Shown here: positions 58,067-64,000 of the stretch, piece by piece
How positions within the stretch are numbered: position 1 is the stretch's first letter
How the letters are laid out: every line of letters begins with the position of its first letter
From: Ampelocalamus luodianensis
Taxonomy: Eukaryota; Streptophyta; Magnoliopsida; Poales; Poaceae
Direction: 5' to 3'
DNA: 64,000 bases
Assembly: GCA_036346255.1 (NCBI GenBank)
Contig: CM070617.1
Span: 20,759,080 to 20,823,079 of the forward strand
Translations under genes and position numbers: made by a program
The notes under the pieces: generated by a model
What the model saw: the letters and a program-made list of their open reading frames with translations, nothing else
The model's database searches: none
Told to the model about the DNA's origin: nothing

Positions 58067-58644
58067 CCATTTCGAGCCTGTGAAATTCATTTTTGGCTCC
58101 GTTTAACCTAATCAAGTACCCAATAAATCTCAATCACCCACACCACCTTTCTTTTCTACTCTTTCTGGATTTCTTTATTTCATGTTGTTCCCAGCTCGCG
58201 CTCTTGTTGAGCCCGGATTTATTTATTGGATTTCCTTCCACGTTAGAGCCGGAAATTATTGCTCAAGCTACAGAAGGAGATGGTCGAGACGCAAGGAAAG
58301 TAAGTCCAGTCAAGGACCGCGGATGTGGAGGCAACTTGCATACATTAGATAATTTTGAACCTATATTTCATGTACCTATATTACTACTTTCATTATCGTA
58401 TTTATGTTAATTACTTTTTTTTACTGAAATAATACTTTTTGAATGCCACGATGAGTAGATAAATCCTATCACACCACATACAAGCCCACCTGTTCTCTTG
58501 ATCGGAGATTAATAAGCCGCACCACGAAGTGACAGTTCGGACTTCGGATATGCCCAAACTGCTAGCCTTTCTCCTGAACGTTGAATTAGACAAGTGATAG
58601 TTCTTCATCCCTGGTACTCCTATATGCGAACACAACGAAATAAG
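58063..58644. other. intergenic, no supported gene
   Basis: A plus-strand frame at 58093-58410 (105 codons) begins MAPFNLIKYPINLNHPHHLS and has a hydrophobic run, but shows no domain, no splice partner and no codon-use support. I see nothing else. Confidence 0.35.
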
Positions 58645-59886
58645 GATTTTTTTTTCTTAAATGACACTATTTGGAACCACATTAGCAAAAATGACAGCTT
58701 CGTGGCCGTAAATTCCAAAAACGGACGAACGCGTACTGTACCAGCACATCAACCCTATCCGCGCCACGGACGGTCGGACAGGCCTCATCCGTAGCACACT
58801 GGGACAAACGTCCCTCCCTCACATGACAACACCTCCGAACCCTCCACGTGGCCTCGTCCTGCCTAGTCCCTCCCTCCTTCCCTGCTACGGACAAGCCACG
58901 CACCCTTCTCCCGCCTGGTCCGTCACTCCCGTGTTCGGACAAGGAGCGCGTGGACGAGGTGTAACATCCCGTTTTCACGTATTCTGTTTTATCTAATTAC
59001 ACACGGGTCCTTAAAAGGGTTATTTTCAGGGTATTACACGAGACTTGCTGCGAATTAATAGTTCACCGACCAGGGTCAACTAACCAGGACAAACGGACCG
59101 AACGAGCACTACATAGATCGATCCACGCTGGGCTGGCGCCCACGCTGGCATGCTAGCTACCAACTACTAAGTAAACGAGCGATCTCGGCCTGGAGCGACG
59201 AGTTGTAGCCGACCTGCTCGATCTCCCACCACAGCTTGGGCGTCGCGGGGCCCTCGTCCTGCAGCATACACTTGGAACACTTCATGTGAACCAGACAATC
59301 GGAAGCAACCACACCAACAATCATAGTGCTTCATTAATTAACTCATCTCAGCTTAAAACAAAGCCCGGCCCGTTGTTAATTCGCAGCAAGCCTCGTCCAC
59401 GCGCTCCTTTTCCGAACATGAGAGGGACGGAAGAGGCGGGACGGCTTGTCCGCGCCAGGAGGGACGGGCCATGTGGCGGGTTTGGAGGTGTTGCCGCGTG
59501 TAGGAGGAACGGACATCCATCCCAGGGTGCTAGGGACGAGGCCTGTTCGGCCACCCGTGGCGCGGACAGCGTTAACGCGGTGGCACGATATGCGTTTGTA
59601 CAGTTCTAAGATGAAATTGAGCGCTATTTTTTTTTGTATGTGACTGTTTATTCAAAAAGTGATTGAAATTTTCTTAAGCATAAATTACCTTTTTTATCTA
59701 TTAGAACAATAACCAATCATATGACATATCAATCTCTATATAAATCCAATGGTTACAACAAGTGATTTAAACTTAAGAAAATTTCAGACAATTTTAAACT
59801 AGCAAGACTGTTTTTGTATTTGCGGCCACGAGAAGGCTATTTTTTCTAATGCGGTTCCAAATACTACCATTTAAGAAAAAAAAAAT
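58645..59886. mobile_element. long inverted-repeat element with about 315-bp arms
   Basis: Left arm 58645-58959 and right arm 59391-59886 are near-complementary, sharing TTTTTCTTAAATG, ATTTGGAACC, CCGCGCCACG, ACAGGCCTC and GGAGCGCGTGGACGAGG on opposite strands. The right arm is interrupted by a 170-bp MITE-like repeat (59642-59811); without it the arm is about 326 bp. The spacer (58960-59390) starts TGTAACATCCCG and holds an exon-like minus-strand piece after a CTGCAG acceptor reading GPATPKLWWEIEQVGYNSSL, of unknown origin. No target duplication is evident. A transcript across it would fold into a long hairpin. Confidence 0.75.
59642..59811. mobile_element. 170-bp MITE-like repeat, copy 1
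   Basis: Bounded by GACTGT on both sides, with internal inverted pieces GAAATTTTCTTAAG / CTTAAGAAAATTTC. It is homologous along its whole length to 61223-61392. It interrupts the right arm of the inverted-repeat element, so it inserted later. Confidence 0.75.
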
Positions 59887-59918
59887 TCTCAAAAGAAGCT
59901 CACCGCCATCTGTATATG

Positions 59919-60460
59919 TAGGGATGGCAATGGGGCCCCATTCCCCATTCCCCGATGGGGAATTCATCTATTAGGGGGCGGGTTTGGGACTACTTCATTC
60001 CCCACGGGGATAGTAATATGAAAAAAATATTCCCCATCGGGTTTGGCGGGGGCGGGCTATTCCTGCTCCCCATCCCGTTCCCGATGGGCCCAGATATCTG
60101 ATACATACTTCATAAGTTCATAGCCCACCCAAGTGCCCAACCATTGTTCCCAACCCTAAGTGTGCATAAGCATAACCCTAGTCCCATACTCCCATTTCCC
60201 ATCCATTCCCTTCCCAGTACGCCCATGAGTGTATCCATGAATTCATAGCTTGAGAAATTTCTCTTTCTTGTGTGAAATCTAGAAATAGCGATCGATGATG
60301 CGGGGATGGGGACGGGATGGGGCCCGATCTTTGACGGGGGCGGGAACGGGAAGAATAGTACCGGCAGCGGGGATGGGGACGGGGATGGGGTTTTTTTTTG
60401 TCACGGGGATGGGGATGGTCCGCTACTCCCCGACGGGGAATGGCCCCGTTGCCATCCCTA
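59919..60460. mobile_element. hAT-type element (TAGGGATGGCAA termini)
   Basis: A 542-bp element with ends TAGGGATGGCAATGGGGC and TAGGGATGGCAACGGGGC (reverse complement of the right end) and a perfect 8-bp target duplication TGTATATG (59911-59918 and 60461-60468). The subterminal regions are rich in CCCCATTCCCC/GGGGATGGGG. The unique middle (60,090-60,290) holds nothing recognisable. Confidence 0.88.
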
Positions 60461-61222
60461 TGTATATGTAAAGTACTAGCACGACTTTTCTCCGCAACGT
60501 GCCCGCCCGAGGCGCACACTGCGCGCGTACATACATCCGCCGGTCTCAGTCCGCTCAGCTGCTCTGCCTCGGCATGTGGTGGGGCGCGGCAATGAGAATT
60601 GAGAACCCGATGCGCCGGAAACGCTGAGATCACAACGGCTGGCACCTCGTCGTGTTTCCATGCACGACGCGGCAGCTTGACTAGTAGCGCTGCACTGGCC
60701 AGCACTACTAGGACTGTCACAGACATGAATTATCAATCATGCATGACTAGCTCGCCCAGAAGATGTTCCTTTTTAACGTTTTAGAAGGATGCATGCATGC
60801 ATGGTCCATGAGATCTTTGTCGACCTCGAACTATAGCTTGGGGGCGCTGAAGCGCTGCAGTAGTGTAAACTTATTGAATGGTTAGTACCGTTTGTATGAA
60901 CAAAGTGATTAAGTAGATCACCAGTTTGGCGCGTTGTTGATCTCAAACTATAACTAGGGGCACTGCCACACTGCAGTGTAAAGCTTAATTAATGGTTGGT
61001 AACTTGGTACCGTTGTGTATCAGTAAAGTGATTATGGGTCAACTTGGCGTTTTCAGTGCTGTGCTTCAGAATCTAGTTATTTAAGAAGGCGCGGAAATAA
61101 ATCCTATGAGACCTCCTTACTTTACTTTAGACACTTACTTGAACCTCTTTCAGATCAGATCACGACATGTGGACATGCAAAAAAATGATTGATTTATTTT
61201 GCCGCATTATATGAGATTAAGG
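60461..61222. repeat. intergenic region with a diverged tandem duplication
   Basis: Segments at 60815-60925 and 60934-61050 are diverged copies: TGTYGAYCTCRAACTATARC, then a CACTGCAGTGTAAA-type stretch, AATGGTTRGTA, AAGTGATTA and TTTGGCGCG/CTTGGCG. On the minus strand the first copy reads RFSAPKL after a CTGCAG acceptor, weakly resembling the exon-like piece at about 59,180-59,265 (TPKLWWEIE). No complete gene is supported. Confidence 0.5.
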
Positions 61223-61392
61223 GACTGTCTATTCATAAGGTAACTGAAATTTTCTTAAGTATAAGTCACATTTTCTATCCATTAGATCAATATCCAATCA
61301 TACGACACATCAATCTCTACACAAATTTAATGGTCACAACAAGTGACTTAAACTTTAAAAAATTTCAGACAACTTAAAAATAATAAGACTGT
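61223..61392. mobile_element. 170-bp MITE-like repeat, copy 2
   Basis: Same length and sequence family as 59642-59811: GACTGT borders, GAAATTTTCTTAAG near the left end and AAAATTTCAGACAA near the right. It lies about 130 bp downstream of the subtilase stop codon. Confidence 0.75.
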
Positions 61393-61521
61393 GAAATTAA
61401 AAGAGTCCAATATGAGTCTAATGGTGATAAGGTCTCATAAAATTTTCTTCCATTCGAACGTTATTCCGACCAATATTTGAAAGTCTCTTGAAACGACATG
61501 ACTCAGGAGCTAGCGCGAACG

Positions 61522-63810
61522 TCAAAGCACGACGTAGGGAGTCCTCACCCGGTACTTGCCGCTCACATCGGCCCAAACTACAGCCCCGAAAGCAGGCTCG
61601 CCTCCGGTGGGTGCGGTGAGCTTGATGTCCACTTCGAACGTCGCCTTCTGCCCCGCCCCGCTGAACTGCAGCGTCCCCGGCGACACGGTCACCTCGACGT
61701 TGCTCGGCGATACCCAGGATGCCCGGTACGTCGCGGCGCCTGCCCCAACGTTGGTCACCGTCCTGCTGAACAGCATGTCGCCGGAAGTGGCGTTTGCGCC
61801 GAAGATTGCGATGAATGACGGGTAGTTCACGTCGTTGGACGAGAAGGTGCAGTTGTACGCCGTCGACGACCTCGTGATCGCCATGATCTGGGCGTTGGTG
61901 TAGTTCGCAGCACAGAGTAGTGCGACGAAGTCCCTCGGCCCGGCGTCGTACACGAGCCCCGGGTCCATCGCTGAGTTGGGGTTGACGTGTCCCGAGCCCA
62001 TGGCCAGTGGACTCGCGATGGCATAGCCATTGCCGGCGTCAGTGATCGGCCGGAACGTGTTGTCGATGGCAGTCGCCGTGGTCATCATCGCCGACTTGAT
62101 CATGGCCGGGCTCCAGTCGGGGTGCGCTGCACGCAGCAAGGCCCCCACGCCACTGGCGTGCGGGCATGCCATCGAAGTCCCGGACGCGACGAGGAAGTTG
62201 CTTCCCAGAGCTGTCTGGCCTATCAGTCCCAATGGAGCTACGGGTGCCCACGACGCAAGTATGCTGTCCCCTGGTGCTAAAATGTCCGGCTTGAGCACGC
62301 CCGCGTAGCTCTGCGACGGCCCTCGAGAGGAGTACTCGGTGACCACCGGCGCGGGCCGTGTGCCGAGGATTGTCTGCTGGAACTTTATGGTGGCCGTCGG
62401 ACGCGTGCTAGAGTTGATGTAGTTCAGCAGCCTTGGCGCATCTTTCGGGCTGATAAGAATAGCCGGGAAGGGCATGGTATCGTCAAAAGATACGTCGTTC
62501 GTGATGAAGATGGCTGCAGCGACGCCGGCCTCGGCTGCGGTGTTCAATTGATCGACGAGATTTCCATCGTCACGGCACACAACTATACTTGTCGTTATTT
62601 TTCCTAACAACGCCGATGAGTTGCACGCCGATATGGTGTCGTTGTAGACCAAGTTCATGTCCACTATCCAAGCATTCTCTGGGTACGTTGTGACGCCGGC
62701 TATGGCACCTTGAGTCGTGTTGCCGTAATACACAGTGCCTGCAAACATTTTCCGGTCCACCGTGCCAGCCGCGACAGTGAGCAGCCATGGGATACCATTG
62801 TGCAAGTTACCGAGCCTCGCGCCAGCGTTTCCTGCTGAGGCCGATACGAGGATTCCGCGCTCCATGGCAGCAAATGCAGCGATCGCCACAGGGTCCTCGT
62901 ACAACGGCACGTCGTCGAAACCGCTCGATATGGAGATGATGTTGACGCCGTCTGCAATCGCCGCGTCCATGCCGGCCAGCACGTCAGAAGCGTACCGGCC
63001 CTCGGGCCAGATGACCTTGTACATGGCAACGTGAGCACGTGGAGCAGCTCCACGCGCCGTGCCAAGCCCGTAGCCGAAGAAGGATGCGCATGGCACGGGG
63101 CTCCCCCCTGCGGTCGACGACGTGTGCGTGCCGTGGCCTATCGTGTCGCGTGTTGAGTTCATGGAGATGTTGATGTGGGGGTTCGCGGCGACCAAGCCCT
63201 TGTTGAAGTAACGCGCTCCGATGAGCTTCCGGTTGCACATGGAGGGGGTGAACGCCACGCCTGGTTCACATGCGCCGTGCCACCGGGACGGCAGGGGGGG
63301 CATACCATCGTCGTTAAAGCTCGCGCTCTCCGGCCACACGCCGGTGTCGATCATCCCGATGATGACACCCTCGCCGAACTTGGCTGCCGGCCACAGTCCA
63401 TTGACGGAGTTGAGATGGAGGAACTCCATAGAGTGCGTGGTGTCATGAAGGACGTTGGCACGGCGATCCGGGTAGGCCGTGACGAACCCCGGTGTACGAC
63501 GGAGCGCACCGAGCTCGGGGGCGGAGAGGGTGACTGCGAAGCCGTGGAGCGCTTCATCGTAAGTGTAAATAAGCTGCGGTTCACCACGGCCTTGTGGTGA
63601 AGTGGCCGTTAGAGACGCTAGGATGGTGGAGTACCATTCACGGTGGTAGGAGTGCTGCGGCGGCATAGCGGACTTGTCCATGTGGACAATGTATGTAGTC
63701 CGCTCGGCGGCCACCGGAGCAAGGAAAAGAGAGCAGAGGAGGAGGTGGAGCCATGAATTGATCAGTAGCAGCAGTAGTACTGATGGACGTGCATGGAACG
63801 CATGGCCCAT
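61522..63810 (-). CDS. subtilisin-like serine protease (plant subtilase, S8A), secreted
   Basis: A single open frame of 762 aa with no intron, the usual size for plant subtilases. An N-terminal hydrophobic signal peptide (VLLLLLINSWLHLLLCSLFL, residues 11-30) is followed by an inhibitor I9 propeptide (about 38-125). The catalytic triad is complete: Asp155 in MIDTGVWPES, His226 in DTIGHGTHTSSTAGG and Ser546 in VASGTSMACPHASG. The oxyanion-hole Asn is Asn328 in SASAGNAG. A protease-associated region lies between His and Ser (about 360-460), and an Fn3-like domain ends the protein (DVSGKYRVRTPYVVL). Such enzymes act in the apoplast on peptide hormones, wall proteins or defence substrates; the substrate here is unknown. 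The ATG at 63810 directly precedes the signal peptide and a TATA box lies about 75 bp upstream. A broken paralogue lies at 51690-55845 on the same strand. Confidence 0.95.
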   Translation of the reverse strand: MGHAFHARPSVLLLLLINSWLHLLLCSLFLAPVAAERTTYIVHMDKSAMPPQHSYHREWYSTILASLTATSPQGRGEPQLIYTYDEALHGFAVTLSAPELGALRRTPGFVTAYPDRRANVLHDTTHSMEFLHLNSVNGLWPAAKFGEGVIIGMIDTGVWPESASFNDDGMPPLPSRWHGACEPGVAFTPSMCNRKLIGARYFNKGLVAANPHINISMNSTRDTIGHGTHTSSTAGGSPVPCASFFGYGLGTARGAAPRAHVAMYKVIWPEGRYASDVLAGMDAAIADGVNIISISSGFDDVPLYEDPVAIAAFAAMERGILVSASAGNAGARLGNLHNGIPWLLTVAAGTVDRKMFAGTVYYGNTTQGAIAGVTTYPENAWIVDMNLVYNDTISACNSSALLGKITTSIVVCRDDGNLVDQLNTAAEAGVAAAIFITNDVSFDDTMPFPAILISPKDAPRLLNYINSSTRPTATIKFQQTILGTRPAPVVTEYSSRGPSQSYAGVLKPDILAPGDSILASWAPVAPLGLIGQTALGSNFLVASGTSMACPHASGVGALLRAAHPDWSPAMIKSAMMTTATAIDNTFRPITDAGNGYAIASPLAMGSGHVNPNSAMDPGLVYDAGPRDFVALLCAANYTNAQIMAITRSSTAYNCTFSSNDVNYPSFIAIFGANATSGDMLFSRTVTNVGAGAATYRASWVSPSNVEVTVSPGTLQFSGAGQKATFEVDIKLTAPTGGEPAFGAVVWADVSGKYRVRTPYVVL

Positions 63811-63880
63811 GCTGACGACCGAATTGCAAAATCTAGGCTATTTCCTTGCAATGTCAAATTGATGTAAGGATCATGGGCCA

Positions 63881-63887
63881 TTATATA
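63881..63887 (-). promoter_or_regulatory. TATA box of the subtilase gene
   Basis: TATATAA on the minus strand, about 75 bp upstream of the subtilase ATG at 63810, a normal distance for a plant core promoter with a short 5' UTR. Confidence 0.6.
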
Positions 63888-64000
63888 CATGCTGTGTACT
63901 GTGACAGCGACCATTGGTTCCACCGATATTAGATGGCATGGCGCATTGCATTCATCGGATAGAATATACAACGGACAGAATTATTCTTCCATTTTTGTAT

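Noticed and set aside
58093..58410. 105-codon plus-strand open frame with hydrophobic run
   Set aside because: No family resemblance, no splice context, AT-rich surroundings; chance frame.
60178..60726. 182-codon minus-strand frame with a signal-like N terminus
   Set aside because: Most of it reads through the hAT element at 59919-60460, so it is not a conserved gene.

Overview
This window is plant nuclear DNA, almost certainly from a grass (Poaceae). Genes are split by many GT-AG introns, first exons are very GC-rich, and the intergenic space is packed with grass-type transposons: hAT and Tourist-like MITEs, MULEs, a solo LTR, LINEs and a Ty1/copia remnant. The species cannot be told from the sequence alone. 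There are no bacterial-style genes, rRNAs, complete tRNAs or CRISPR arrays.

Layout. 1-11430 (+) is the 3' part of a PDS5 cohesin-cofactor gene whose introns hold a SINE and three related hAT MITEs. 11.4-20.4 kb is repeat territory: a probable reverse-oriented LTR remnant hit by a Tourist-like MITE, a 3440-bp solo LTR with a perfect 5-bp target duplication, and unassigned GC- or TGG-rich sequence. 20.4-34.5 kb is a nested structure. An outer element with imperfect inverted termini carries pieces of a GT47 (exostosin-like) glycosyltransferase gene. One GT47 exon is interrupted by an 11.9-kb MULE (20935-32848) with long inverted termini and a perfect 9-bp target duplication. The MULE carries a decayed mudrA transposase gene, a plant mobile domain (PMD) gene, a GRF-type zinc-finger gene, a degenerate second GRF-like locus and several tandem-repeat arrays.

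34.9-37.2 kb (-) is an apparently intact MRS2/CorA-type magnesium transporter gene. 38.0-42.9 kb holds a MITE, a long-TIR element without recognisable cargo, an AT-rich degenerate tandem array and a LINE fragment. 43.4-49.2 kb (+) is an apparently intact DUF639 gene, followed by a 5'-truncated LINE with a 14-bp target duplication. 51.7-55.8 kb is a shattered subtilase gene (-), broken by a MITE and by LTR-less copia DNA whose RNase H part is inverted. 56.3-58.0 kb is a Pack-MULE-like element carrying a calmodulin-like gene fragment. 58.6-59.9 kb is a long inverted repeat. 61.5-63.8 kb (-) is an intact single-exon subtilase gene.

The host genes (PDS5, MRS2, DUF639, subtilase) look functionally unrelated, as is usual for plants. 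Genes that plausibly act together are those inside the MULE: transposase, PMD protein and zinc-finger protein share one pair of termini. Exon coordinates come from reading GT/AG borders and homology by eye; no alignment or expression data were available.
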